From Agrococcus baldri (GTDB lineage Bacteria; Actinomycetota; Actinomycetes; Actinomycetales; Microbacteriaceae), in contig FOZN01000001.1 in the NCBI GenBank assembly GCA_900114805.1, positions 310,001 to 374,000 on the forward strand: a stretch of 64,000 bases of DNA, written 5' to 3'. Below are positions 1 through 8,698 of this stretch, one piece after another. The first letter of the stretch is position 1. Every line of letters starts with the position of its first letter. A model generated the notes under the pieces. That model worked only from the letters and a program-made list of their open reading frames with translations, was not told where the DNA came from and did not search any database. Both the position numbers and the translations under genes were made by a program.

Positions 1-226
1 CTGTGCGAGCCCCGTCAGGGGCGGCTCGGCTGGGCGAGCACTCCCTCGTGCGGCTTCACGGTGTCAAGAACCTGACAGGTGGTTCAGGTTTCAGGTTCAA
101 GCATGCGCCGCAGGCTCGCGCGTGTCAAACCCGCCGTTCGAACGTGACCGGATCGTGACCAGCGCAACGGACGGCACGGCCGCTCGTGCTGCTCAGGAGC
201 AGGTGCTGCTCACGAGAAGGCGCTGC
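1..226. other. Intergenic stretch at the window edge
   Basis: I see no convincing gene here. AACCTGA at 69-75 is the reverse complement of TCAGGTT at 84-90, and TCAGGTT is repeated directly at 91-97. A small GC-rich stem, CTGCTC/GAGCAG, sits at 189-202 and could end the minus-strand gene that stops at 227. The flanking gene on the left lies outside the window. Confidence 0.4.
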
Positions 227-850
227 TCAGAAGGCACCGAGGGCCGCGGCGTACGCGGCGGGATCGGCGCGCGTCTCCTCCGTCATGAGAAGCGCAGAGC
301 TGCTGATGACGCGGGTGTGCTCGCTGCGGCACGGGATCGTGACGATCCTCGTGAGCCCGGCCTCCCACGCCGCGATGAGCGCGGCGAGCGAGCGGTGCTC
401 GGGCGTTTCCCGCAGCGGTTGCTGCATCGCCTGTGTCAGCGCATCGAAGCGCCGACCGCTCCACTCCAGGTAGCCGCGCTCGAGCGCCGCGTCGCCGAAG
501 CGGTCGCGCCAGCTCGGCCCGTGCATGGCAAGCAGTGCCGCCAGCCGCTCGTCCGAGGCGTCCTCGGTGTGCATGAGGGCCTCGAGCCGCTCCCCCGGGA
601 TCACGCCTCCGGCATGCTGCACCGCCGCGCTCCAGAGCTGCACCCGGGCCGCCTCCCACATGGAAGCATCCTCCGGCTCCCCCGCGGCCTCCGGCGTCTG
701 GACGAGCAGCGGCGGCACGTCGCCCTCCGGTTGCAGCGCATATGCCTCGCGGATCCAGAGCAACTCCTCGATCGGCGAGCTGTGGTCCTCGATCGAGATG
801 CTCATCGCGGGCGGCCACTGGTTGCCGGGCATCGACATCATCGAGCGCAT
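227..850 (-). CDS. Hypothetical protein, 207 residues
   Basis: I do not recognise the family. The product is soluble-looking and rich in Ala, Glu and Arg, with several Trp residues, and has no signal peptide or membrane segment. The ATG at 850 was chosen because AGGAGG lies five bases upstream; a longer reading to 940 has no such site. Codon use matches the high-GC background, which supports a real gene. It diverges from the broken ABC gene to its right, and the gap holds a perfect 12-bp palindrome. Confidence 0.6.
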   Translation of the reverse strand: MRSMMSMPGNQWPPAMSISIEDHSSPIEELLWIREAYALQPEGDVPPLLVQTPEAAGEPEDASMWEAARVQLWSAAVQHAGGVIPGERLEALMHTEDASDERLAALLAMHGPSWRDRFGDAALERGYLEWSGRRFDALTQAMQQPLRETPEHRSLAALIAAWEAGLTRIVTIPCRSEHTRVISSSALLMTEETRADPAAYAAALGAF

Positions 851-968
851 CCGACCCTCCTCGTGCGGACGACGGCGTCCGCCGCACCAGTCTCGCGGGC
901 GAGGGCTGCGTCTTCCACCGGCATGTGAGAGCCGTCCCATCCCCTGGCCATCGCCGACTCATCGCCGG

Positions 969-980
969 CCATTCGAATGG
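969..980. promoter_or_regulatory. 12-bp perfect palindrome in a divergent promoter gap
   Basis: CCATTCGAATGG is fully self-complementary and lies between two divergent genes, 47 bases before the ATG of the ABC remnant. A dimeric regulator could bind here. There is no direct evidence of a cognate regulator nearby. Confidence 0.3.
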
Positions 981-1026
981 ATCCCGTTGCGACAGCGCGA
1001 CGACCAGAGAACGACGAGGAGACACC

Positions 1027-1610
1027 ATGATCCCCCGGGCGATCGTCGGCGCGCTCACCGTCGTCGGCATGCTCGCGACGCACCTGCGCAACCTGGGCCG
1101 GGTCGCCGAGTACCACGCGCGCGCCGGGGTCGCCAGAGCCGCGGCGATCCGCTTCCTGCAGCTCGAGCCCCTGCCCGATCCGGCCGGGCTGCCGGCGACA
1201 GCGAGGTGGGCCGAATCGCCGCCATCACCGGCGTCGACGCGCTCGCCGAGCGACTCGACCAGGGCTGGGGCACCGACGTCGGGGAGTCCGGCAGGCAGCT
1301 CTCGGCCGGCCAGCGCACGCGCGTCGCACTCGCCCGGGCGATGCTGGGCGATCCGCGCATCCTCGTCCTCGACGAGGCCGACGCGCACCTCGACGCGCAG
1401 ACGCGCGAGACGCTGCGCGAGGTCGTGCGCGGCCGAGCCGGCACGACGCTCGTCCTCACCCACGACGCCGAGCTGGTCGCATCCGCCGACGTGGTCTGGC
1501 ACCTGGATGCCGGTCGCCTGGTGGAGGCGGGGCCGCCGACCGTGCTGCTCGCCGGCGACGGCCCCGCCGCGCGCCTGTTCGCCATGCGCGCCCCGCAGCC
1601 GGTGCGCTGA
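1027..1610 (+). pseudogene. Broken ABC exporter (permease-ATPase type)
   Basis: The start, in frame from the ATG at 1027 with AGGAG upstream, encodes what looks like the last transmembrane helix and linker of an ABC exporter: GMLATHLRNLGRVAEYHARA, then LQLEPLPDPAGLPA. After about position 1195 the reading must move to another frame to continue as the second half of a nucleotide-binding domain: QLSAGQRTRVALARAM (a weak signature), ILVLDEADAHLD (Walker B) and LTHDAELVASAD (H-loop). Most of the membrane domain and the whole Walker A region are absent, so an internal deletion plus a frameshift is the simplest reading. It resembles CydC/CydD-like or multidrug exporter half-molecules and is very unlikely to work. 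Confidence 0.75.
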
Positions 1611-1640
1611 CGCGCCCCCGTGCGGCCAGGCCTGCTCGAG

Positions 1641-1700
1641 CGGTGGAGCAACCCGCGAGCGGTGGAGCTGCGACCCCACCGCTCGCGGGTACCTCCACCG
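1641..1700. repeat. Long intergenic hairpin (a)
   Basis: ACCCGCGAGCGGTGG at 1651-1665 pairs perfectly with 1676-1690 around a 10-base loop. After a two-base internal loop, 1641-1648 (CGGTGGAG) pairs with 1693-1700. It lies between the end of the ABC remnant (+) and the end of the SRPBCC gene (-), so it may terminate both. It is much longer than a usual terminator and has no T-run. Confidence 0.7.
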
Positions 1701-1783
1701 GTCGCACACAGAGCACGCGTCACCGGCGCCGCTGCTCTGGTCAGCGCGAGGACCCGAGCCTCAACCCAGCGCGGGCCCGAGCC

Positions 1784-2260
1784 TCAGCCCCAGTGCGAGG
1801 CCATGCGCTCATAGCCGGCGTCGATGCCGGCGTCCATGCCGCTCGCGTAGGCGCCGTCGCGGCTCTCCTTCGAGTCGTAGACGATCACCGTGCGCAGCGT
1901 CGTGACGCCGTCGTGCTCGGTGAGCGTCGAGCTGTTCGTGGTGGGCGGGAACTCCATGCCGCCCACCGCGCTGCCGCTCATGCGCTCGGTCGTGACGATG
2001 CGGTGCGGCGCGTCTGCTTCGAGCACGTCGCCGGAGATCTCGAGCTCGCCGCTGCCGTCGACCCACACCCAGCGGAACGAGCCTCCGGCGCGCATGTCCA
2101 TCTCGCACGTCGGGAACTCGGTCTCGGGGTCGGGGCCCAGCATCCACGTGCGCACGATCTCCGGGTCGGTGTAGGCCTTCCACACCTCGCTCGCCGGCGC
2201 ATTGAAGTCGCGCTCGTAGGCGATCGAGGTGTCGTCCGGCAGGCTGAATCGGGTCTTCAT
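1784..2260 (-). CDS. SRPBCC (AHSA1-type) protein
   Basis: The 158-residue protein has the START-like SRPBCC fold of the AHSA1 family. Visible family features are the N-terminal FNAPASEVWKAYTDPE, the central LGPDPETEFPTCEMDMRAGG with a glycine-rich turn, and the C-terminal helix YERMASHWG. Members bind hydrophobic ligands in a deep cavity; the ligand here is unknown. The ATG overlaps the stop of the upstream ArsR gene by four bases, so the two are translated together. Pairing of an ArsR regulator with an AHSA1 protein is common in actinobacteria, where the SRPBCC protein is thought to be the controlled effector. Confidence 0.85.
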   Translation of the reverse strand: MKTRFSLPDDTSIAYERDFNAPASEVWKAYTDPEIVRTWMLGPDPETEFPTCEMDMRAGGSFRWVWVDGSGELEISGDVLEADAPHRIVTTERMSGSAVGGMEFPPTTNSSTLTEHDGVTTLRTVIVYDSKESRDGAYASGMDAGIDAGYERMASHWG

Positions 2261-2631
2261 GATGCTTCCTTCGGTGTCGGGCCGGATGCGTCCGGCCGGG
2301 TTCCCGACGTGAGGTGCGCCTCGAGGCGGTCGAGTCGGGCGTCGACCTGCACCTCGAACTGGGAGACGAAGACGGCAGCGCGAATGAGCGGCGCCAGCTC
2401 GATCATGCGGTGGATGCGCTGCGCGTCGCGCTCGGCCCGCACCAGCCCAGCCTCCCCCAGCACCTTCAGATGCTTGGAGACCGCCGGCTGGCTCAGGTCG
2501 GTGAGCGCGGTGAGCTCGGTGACGGTCGCGGCCCCCGACCGCAGCCGCAGCAGGATGCGGCGGCGCGTGCGGTCGGAGAGCGCGGCGAAGATGCGGTCGA
2601 GCGCCTCGTCGTCGACACTGTGCTCGTGCAT
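2257..2631 (-). CDS. ArsR-family winged-helix regulator
   Basis: The protein is 124 residues. FAALSDRTRRRILLRL begins the ArsR winged helix, and LTDLSQPAVSKHLKVLGEAG is the recognition helix region. It has no cysteine-rich metal site, which fits the SdpR-like branch that pairs with SRPBCC proteins rather than metal sensors. The ATG at 2631 is preferred because it follows GAGGCGAG; an in-frame ATG at 2655 has no ribosome site. It is the first gene of a two-gene operon and is probably autoregulated through the operator just upstream. Confidence 0.85.
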   Translation of the reverse strand: MHEHSVDDEALDRIFAALSDRTRRRILLRLRSGAATVTELTALTDLSQPAVSKHLKVLGEAGLVRAERDAQRIHRMIELAPLIRAAVFVSQFEVQVDARLDRLEAHLTSGTRPDASGPTPKEAS

Positions 2632-2650
2632 CTCGCCTCTCGCCTCCATC

Positions 2651-2705
2651 ACCATTCGGTTCTATAACTGTTTGGTAATGTACGCTCGCGCTCCGCCCGT
2701 GTCAA
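2651..2705 (-). promoter_or_regulatory. Promoter and probable operator of the ArsR-SRPBCC operon
   Basis: On the minus strand TTGACA (2700-2705) is followed after 17 bases by TACATT (2677-2682), a near-consensus sigma-70 promoter. Immediately downstream, 2651-2676 is an interrupted palindrome: ACCA, then GTT, a four-base centre, AAC, and TGGT. It lies where a repressor would block transcription. Confidence 0.55.
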
Positions 2706-3955
2706 CCCCCGGTCGCGTGCGCCCGGTCGTCGGCGCGGTCGCCGCCGGCGCGATCGGCGAACCAGCCGACGAGCCGCTCGAACGGCCCGCGCGCACCGCT
2801 GGCCGCCAGCCAAGCGCCGATCAGGAGCGCGACCGCGACCTGCACCGCCCAGCCGCCCCAGCCGCTCGCGATCCCCGGTGCGGTCTCGATGAAGAGCCCG
2901 CCCAGCAGCGTCACCAGCACGATGTGCACGATGTAGATCGTCAGCGGGGCGCCGCCGGCCGCGCGCACCGGCTCGAGCAGCCGGCGGGCGCGCGGGCCAA
3001 GGCGCAGCACGAGCAGGCTCAGCAGCGCGATCGTGAGCAGCGCGATGCCGGCGGTGCGGGCGATGTCGGCCGGCGTGCCCGTGTGCGGCGCGGCGAGCAG
3101 CTGCCACAGCAGACCGCCGGGCTCGGCCGGAGCGACGGGCACGGCGCCGTACCCGTTCTGCAGCAGGATGTCGCGGGCGAGCGCCGGCTCCCCCGGCGCG
3201 ACCGCAGTGGTGAGCAGCAGCACGCCCACCTCGCTCAAGGCGACGCCGATACCTGCCAGCAGTGCCCCGAGGCCCGCCAGCCGCACGAGGGTCGCCCGCT
3301 CGGCGTGCTGGGCGCGCGCGGCGAGCAGCGCCCGCGCGGCCAGCATGCCCATGAGCAGGTAACCGAACCAGATCAGCGCCGGGTAGACCCCGGTGAGCAG
3401 CACGTCGGTGAGCGCGGGCAGCAGCGACTCGGCGGGGCTCAGCTCGCGCGAGATGCGCGTGAGCGACGGTAGGTTCGCCGCACCCCAGGCGACGGCGCTG
3501 CCGCCACCGACCCCGATCGCGGCGGCCAGCACGGCCAGCAGCCACGTCGGCGCGAGCAGCGCGAGGCCGCCGACGGCGATCGCGACACCGAAGGGCACCA
3601 GCACCACGTAGACCGCGGTCGCCAGTGGCGCCACCAGCACGCCCAGCACCGCCACGACCAGGCCCCGCACGACGGTCGAGCGCACCGCTCCGGCCCGATC
3701 GCCGACGGCGAGCCGGGCGCGAGCGGCGAGCACGACGCTCACGCCGCCCAGCACCGCGAACAGCGTCGAGGGCGGCCCGTCGGTGAGCGCCACGGCCGCT
3801 GCCGGCGGCGCACCCGCCCAGGTGAGCGTGTGCGCGGCCATCATGCCCGCCAGCGCGACGAAGCGAGCCAGGTCGATGCCGACCAGCCGGTCGCCGGCGC
3901 GCGCAGAGCCGCTCACGCACCCATCGTGCCGCACCCGGCCGCGTGCGCCGAGCAT
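2702..3955 (-). CDS. Multi-pass membrane protein, acyltransferase-like (DUF1624/DUF418 type)
   Basis: The product is about 417 residues with roughly ten hydrophobic helices. It opens with RLVGIDLARFVALAGMMAAH, the conserved first helix of heparan-alpha-glucosaminide N-acetyltransferase-like and DUF418 families, including the His at its end. It closes with APLTIYIVHIVLVTLL, typical of DUF418 proteins. These proteins are thought to move acyl groups across the membrane; the substrate is unknown. The start is uncertain: the ATG at 3955 has a GGGGTGAG upstream, but a GTG at 3916, closer to the conserved core, is also possible. It lies downstream of glpX in the same direction, separated by a hairpin. 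Confidence 0.7.
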   Translation of the reverse strand: MLGARGRVRHDGCVSGSARAGDRLVGIDLARFVALAGMMAAHTLTWAGAPPAAAVALTDGPPSTLFAVLGGVSVVLAARARLAVGDRAGAVRSTVVRGLVVAVLGVLVAPLATAVYVVLVPFGVAIAVGGLALLAPTWLLAVLAAAIGVGGGSAVAWGAANLPSLTRISRELSPAESLLPALTDVLLTGVYPALIWFGYLLMGMLAARALLAARAQHAERATLVRLAGLGALLAGIGVALSEVGVLLLTTAVAPGEPALARDILLQNGYGAVPVAPAEPGGLLWQLLAAPHTGTPADIARTAGIALLTIALLSLLVLRLGPRARRLLEPVRAAGGAPLTIYIVHIVLVTLLGGLFIETAPGIASGWGGWAVQVAVALLIGAWLAASGARGPFERLVGWFADRAGGDRADDRAHATGG

Positions 3956-4032
3956 CCGCTCACCCCGACGTGGCCAGCGCCGCAAGAGACGCGGCCCGGC
4001 GCCGCGACGACGCAGCCCGCGCCGCAGACGAC

Positions 4033-4065
4033 GCGACCCCGCGGCCGCCGGGGCCACGGGGTCGC
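4033..4065. terminator. GC-rich hairpin downstream of glpX
   Basis: GCGACCCCG at 4033-4041 pairs with CGGGGTCGC at 4057-4065. It sits 14 bases past the glpX stop on the minus strand. Confidence 0.55.
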
Positions 4066-4078
4066 GATCGGGCGTGCG

Positions 4079-5092
4079 TCAGCTGCGCGCCCACTCCTTC
4101 TCGAGCCACTTCTCGGCGCGGTGCTCGGCGATCACGCGGCGCGCGGTGCCCGTCTTCGAGCGCAGCACGAGCGACTCGGTGCGGATGAGCGGCCCCTTGC
4201 GGCGCACGCCGTCGAGCAGCTGCCCGTCGGTGACGCCGGTGGCGACGAAGTAGGTGTTGTCGCTCGCGACCAGATCGTTCAGCCCGAGCACGCGCGTGAG
4301 GTCGTGACCGGCCGCGACGACCTTGCGGTGCTCCTCGTCGCTCTGCGGTGCGAGGCGGCCTTCCATGAAGCCGCCGAGCGCCTTGATCGCGCACGCGGTG
4401 ATGACGCCCTCGGGGGTGCCGCCGGCCCCGGCGCAGATGTCGATGCGGCTCTCCCAGCGGGAGGCGTTGATGCCGCCGGCGACGTCGCCGTCGCGCATCA
4501 GGCGCGTGCCGGCGCCGGCCGAGCGGATCTCCTCGATGAGCTCCGCGTGGCGCGGGCGGTCGAGCACGGCGACCACGATCTCCTCGACGTCCTTGCCGGT
4601 GGCCTTCGCGTACTCGCGGATGTTGTCGCCGATCGACTGGTCGAGCGAGATGACGCCGATCGCCTCGGGGCCGGCGACCAGCTTGTCCATGTAGAACGCG
4701 TCGACCGGGTCGTACATCGTGCCGCGGTCGGCGACCGCGATGACGCTGAGCGCGTTCTGGCGGCCGGCGGCGGTGAGCGAGGTGCCGTCGATCGGGTCGA
4801 CCGCGATGTCGGCGCTGGGGCCGCGGCCGTTGCCGACGTGCTCGCCGTTGAAGAGCATCGGCGCCTCATCCTTCTCGCCCTCGCCGATGACGATCACGCC
4901 GTCGAAGGCGACGGTGGCGAGGAAGGTGCGCATGGCGTCGACCGCTGCGCCGTCGGCCGCGTTCTTGTCACCGCGGCCGATGTACGGCACGGCGCGGATG
5001 GCGGCGGCCTCGGTGGCTCGCACGAGCTCCATCGCGAGGTTGCGGTCGGGGTTGTCGAAGACGGGAGCCTTCTGCGAGTCGCTCTGCGGCAC
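4079..5092 (-). CDS. glpX: Class II fructose-1,6-bisphosphatase
   Basis: This enzyme hydrolyses fructose 1,6-bisphosphate to fructose 6-phosphate in gluconeogenesis. The 337-residue length is normal for GlpX. Metal and substrate motifs are clear: GEGEKDEAPM at residues 70-79 and DPIDGTSL at 99-106, followed by AGAGGTPEGVITACAIKALGG. It begins with GTG after TTGGAGGAC. In actinobacteria glpX commonly lies near fumC and the xse genes, as here, and it is usually the only fructose bisphosphatase, so it is probably essential for growth on non-sugar carbon. The class II aldolase acting next to it in the pathway is encoded about 1 kb away. Confidence 0.95.
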   Translation of the reverse strand: MPQSDSQKAPVFDNPDRNLAMELVRATEAAAIRAVPYIGRGDKNAADGAAVDAMRTFLATVAFDGVIVIGEGEKDEAPMLFNGEHVGNGRGPSADIAVDPIDGTSLTAAGRQNALSVIAVADRGTMYDPVDAFYMDKLVAGPEAIGVISLDQSIGDNIREYAKATGKDVEEIVVAVLDRPRHAELIEEIRSAGAGTRLMRDGDVAGGINASRWESRIDICAGAGGTPEGVITACAIKALGGFMEGRLAPQSDEEHRKVVAAGHDLTRVLGLNDLVASDNTYFVATGVTDGQLLDGVRRKGPLIRTESLVLRSKTGTARRVIAEHRAEKWLEKEWARS

Positions 5093-5125
5093 GGGGTGTC
5101 CTCCAACGGATCAGGGATTGTTTCG

Positions 5126-5131
5126 AGCCTA
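5126..5131 (-). promoter_or_regulatory. Probable -10 element of glpX
   Basis: TAGGCT on the minus strand, 33 bases upstream of the GTG. It leaves room for a short leader containing the GGAGG ribosome site. No good -35 box is visible at 17 bases. Confidence 0.45.
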
Positions 5132-5202
5132 GTGAGCGGATGCGTCCTGGCCGCCATGCCGTGCGGCGAAAGTCCCGCGGTTCCTTCGCAGGTGCGAGGG
5201 TC

Positions 5203-5811
5203 TCACTCGAGCTCGGCGATGACGTCCGCGACCGCGGCCAGGACGACCGCCGACGAGGCGGCCCCGGGGTCGGGGTAGCCCAGGTCGGGGCTGGAGGCGT
5301 CGAAGCGATCCTCGATGGCAGCGGTCTGCATCGCTGCCTCCTCGGCGACGCCGGCCGCGTGGGCGGCGGCATCGGCGCCGCTCTCGCCGCGCTGCAGGTG
5401 CACGTGGGCGTCACCGAGCGCCGGCAGCAGCGTGTCGACGAGCGACTTCTGGCCCAGATGGGCGTCCGTGGCGGCCTCGAGGCCGCGCAGCGCGGCATCG
5501 ACCATGGCCGTCGGCCCGTCGACGATCGCGGCGGCCGCAGCTCTGCCCATCGCGCCCCAGAGCGTGTTGGCGTTGCCCACTTCGCCCGCCCAGGCATCGC
5601 TGGCGGCGGCGAGTGCCCCGCCGTCGGACGCGGCCTCAGCGGCGGCGAGTGCGGCGGTGGCACCGGCGAGCATGTGGGTGCCGTGGTTGCCGTCGTCACC
5701 GACGGCGTCGAGCTCGTCCAGCTCCTCGCGAGCCTCATCGAGTGCGGCCACGATCCGCTCGAGTGCCGTGCGGACGATGGCGTCGCGCAGCTGCCCATCG
5801 TTCGTCTGCAT
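5203..5811 (-). CDS. Stand-alone DhaL-like (dihydroxyacetone kinase L domain) protein
   Basis: The 202-residue protein looks like the nucleotide-binding L subunit of dihydroxyacetone kinases. It has an all-helical, Ala-rich sequence with VGDDGNHGTHMLAGA at residues 37-51 in place of the usual GDGDHG-type metal motif, and a later GDAHVHLQRGESGADAAAHAAG. No DhaK (substrate-binding) or DhaM partner is nearby, so the acceptor is unknown. Asp-Asp-Asn-His replaces the family's usual Asp-His pattern, which may weaken or change nucleotide binding. The ATG follows AGGAGG by six bases. A role in triose metabolism would fit its place between glpX and fba, but that is inference. Confidence 0.65.
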   Translation of the reverse strand: MQTNDGQLRDAIVRTALERIVAALDEAREELDELDAVGDDGNHGTHMLAGATAALAAAEAASDGGALAAASDAWAGEVGNANTLWGAMGRAAAAAIVDGPTAMVDAALRGLEAATDAHLGQKSLVDTLLPALGDAHVHLQRGESGADAAAHAAGVAEEAAMQTAAIEDRFDASSPDLGYPDPGAASSAVVLAAVADVIAELE

Positions 5812-5901
5812 GTCGTGCCTCCTGGGCGCACCCGGCGTCGGCAGGGCGCGTGCCAGAAGCGTAGACCGTCCACCCGAACGCCGCATGCACGTCTCCAGCG
5901 G

Positions 5902-6090
5902 TCAGCCGGGCTCGCCTCCGTGCTCGGGCACATCGCCCGCGCCGCGCAGCCCTGCAGGCTCGCGTGCCGCGATTCGGGTGAGCTCCTCAAGCAGGTAGGC
6001 GTTGAACGACAGACCGCGTGCGTCGGCCCGGCTAGCGAGGGCGGCGTGCACCGACTCGGGCAAATCGGGAATCCGGATCATCTTCGGCAT
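5902..6090 (-). CDS. Small ribbon-helix-helix protein, FitA/VapB antitoxin-like
   Basis: The 62-residue product begins MPKMIRIPDLPESVHAALAS, the beta-strand and first helix of an Arc/FitA-type ribbon-helix-helix DNA-binding domain, followed by GLSFNAYLLEELTRIA. Proteins of this type usually repress their own toxin-antitoxin operon. No PIN-domain or other toxin gene follows, so this looks like an orphan antitoxin or a stand-alone regulator. The ATG at 6090 gives the full domain; a second ATG at 6081 would also keep it. It diverges from fba. Confidence 0.6.
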   Translation of the reverse strand: MPKMIRIPDLPESVHAALASRADARGLSFNAYLLEELTRIAAREPAGLRGAGDVPEHGGEPG

Positions 6091-6176
6091 GCCGCGACGA
6101 TAGATGCGGCCGCCGACACTCGCTGTCGGCCCGGGCCGGCACGACGCGACCCCGCGCATCCGCACGTCCTGCCTCT

Positions 6177-6182
6177 TAGACT
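6177..6182 (+). promoter_or_regulatory. Probable -10 element of fba
   Basis: TAGACT lies 63 bases before the aldolase ATG and would give a leader of about 55 bases ending in an AGGAG ribosome site. Confidence 0.4.
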
Positions 6183-6244
6183 GAGCCTGATCCCGCGCGG
6201 CCCGCGTCAACGGCCCGCGCCCCAGACGAGTCAGGAGCTGTGCC

Positions 6245-7285
<1,041 letters not shown>

Positions 7286-7297
7286 TCATCGCAGACA

Positions 7298-7330
7298 AGA
7301 ACGGGCGCCTCTTCGCGAGGCGCCCGTTCT
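7298..7330 (+). terminator. Terminator of fba
   Basis: AGAACGGGCGCCTC (7298-7311) pairs perfectly with 7317-7330 around a five-base loop, 12 bases after the fba stop. Confidence 0.85.
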
Positions 7331-7430
7331 GCGTCTTGGTGCGGATGCGTCCACGTGGCGCATCCCGCGCGGTTGCGTGACCGAGGCGGTTCAGTTGCGA
7401 CCGCTCGCCAACGACCGCACCGCGGTGGCC

Positions 7431-7757
7431 CTACTCCCAGTCGCCGGCGTCGATGATGCTGTCGGTGCCCTCGGGCATCACGGTGTCGTCGACGCCGTTG
7501 TCGTCGGTGTCGACGCCCGCCTGAGTGCCACCATGCTCGTCGGGGATGTCGGCGGGGTCGTCGCCCTCCCACTCCTCGTCGCGGCCTTCTGAGCCTTCGG
7601 GAGCGTCGTCGCCGTCGATCTCGTCGAGCTCATCGGTCGCGAGCACTCGGTCGGAATCGGTGCTCTCGCCCATCGACTCGTCGTAGTCTTCACCATCGGC
7701 CATCTGCTCGGCCCACTGGTCGTCCTGCGGCTGGCTCTGCGGCTGTGCGTCAGTCAT
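7431..7757 (-). CDS. Very acidic hypothetical protein
   Basis: The 108-residue product is dominated by Asp, Glu, Gly and Gln and is probably disordered. It opens MTDAQPQSQPQDDQWAEQMA and ends DSIIDAGDWE. Similar short acidic proteins next to ispH occur in related actinobacteria, but I cannot name a function. The start is leaderless: TACGAT at 7764-7769 is six bases from the ATG. In the ancestor it was probably the gene directly downstream of ispH; the island now separates them. Confidence 0.65.
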   Translation of the reverse strand: MTDAQPQSQPQDDQWAEQMADGEDYDESMGESTDSDRVLATDELDEIDGDDAPEGSEGRDEEWEGDDPADIPDEHGGTQAGVDTDDNGVDDTVMPEGTDSIIDAGDWE

Positions 7758-7806
7758 GGCCCGATCGTACCCACGGGCGCTGTGGCACGCCAGGGCGGCC
7801 GCTCCG

Positions 7807-8379
7807 CTCAGCGCTTGCGACTGGGGCGCAGCTCCTTCGGCAGCGAGAAGATGAGGTCTTCCTCGGCGGTGCGCACCTCTGCGACGTCGGCGTAGCCGGC
7901 GTCCTCGAGCTCCTGCAGCACCTCGCGCACGAGCCCTTCCGGCACGCTCGCACCGCTCGAGATGCCCACCGTGCGGGCACCCTCGAGCCACTCCTGCTGG
8001 ATCTCGGTCGAGAAGTCGACCCGGTAAGCGGCCTTCGCGCCGTACTCGAGCGCCACCTCGACCAAGCGCACCGAGTTGGAGGAGTTGGCGCTGCCGACGA
8101 CGATCACGACGTCGGCCTCCGGCGCCACCTTCTTGATGGCGACCTGGCGGTTCTGGGTGGCGTAGCAGATGTCGTCGCTGGGCGGATCCTGCAGGTTCGG
8201 GAAACGGATGCGGAGCCTGCGCACCGTCTCCATGGCCTCGTCGACAGAGAGCGTCGTCTGGCTCAGCCACACGAGGCGGTCGGGGTTCTTCACCTGCACC
8301 GTGTCGGCTTAGTCGGGGTTGTTCACGATCGTGACGCGATCGGGCGCGTGGCCGGCGGTGCCCTCGACCTCCTCGTGGC
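7807..8379. repeat. 573-bp direct repeat, left copy (3' part of ispH)
   Basis: This segment matches 12276-12848 at all but about twenty positions by eye, roughly 96% identity, in the same orientation. Homology begins one base outside the ispH stop codon and ends abruptly at 8379. The two copies frame the 3.9-kb island. Confidence 0.9.
7808..8379 (-). pseudogene. Truncated duplicate of the ispH 3' end
   Basis: It encodes the C-terminal 190 or so residues of IspH (from about [15 protein letters not shown] to the natural end SRKR) but lacks the first half of the enzyme, including two of the three cluster cysteines. A TAA at 8309-8311 interrupts it where the intact copy reads His-Glu. Its remaining differences from the full gene are mostly silent or conservative. 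The intact ispH lies 4 kb to the right. This is a scar of the event that brought in the island. Confidence 0.9.
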
Positions 8380-8698
8380 GCGATGGTTGCGACCCGATTG
8401 CGAGAATGCACCGTGAAGAATGATGAACCGTCCTAGGTTCGCTGCCGCTTCTCTGCGGGAGCGGCTCTCGGGTGAGCGTCGCGAAGTAGGCCGCCTAAGA
8501 CTCGTCGGAGCTGATCCGCTGCCGTCCGCACCGCATGGAGTTCATAACCGTCAAGCCTTTCGGCCTAAAGAAGGGACCGCCGCACAACAAGCGACTGTGC
8601 GGCCGTTCCGCTCGGTTCAGCGTCGATCAAGCAAGCTCTCAGGCAACGGCAACCAGGTGCTACTGTTTGGGCCACGTTCGGCTTTAAAGGAGAAGGCC
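8380..8698. other. Island left end, non-coding leader
   Basis: I see no gene here. The base composition is clearly lower in GC than the neighbours. GCCGCACA at 8579-8586 pairs with TGTGCGGC at 8596-8603 to form a small hairpin upstream of the peptide gene. A possible -10 (TACTGT) lies near 8670, about 30 bases before the ATG. Confidence 0.4.

Noticed and set aside
7808-8299. Second functional ispH
   Set aside because: It lacks the first half of the enzyme and two cluster cysteines, and an in-frame TAA precedes the open part.
8472-8487. Remnant of a gene end (AGCGTCGCGAAGTAG, also at the end of the APC permease gene)
   Set aside because: A 15-base match in GC-rich DNA that encodes a common C-terminal Val-Ala-Lys; no upstream coding similarity seen.
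8420-8698. N-terminal extension of the secreted peptide gene
   Set aside because: It would place about 90 non-secretory residues before a complete signal peptide; the ATG at 8699 has a strong ribosome site.
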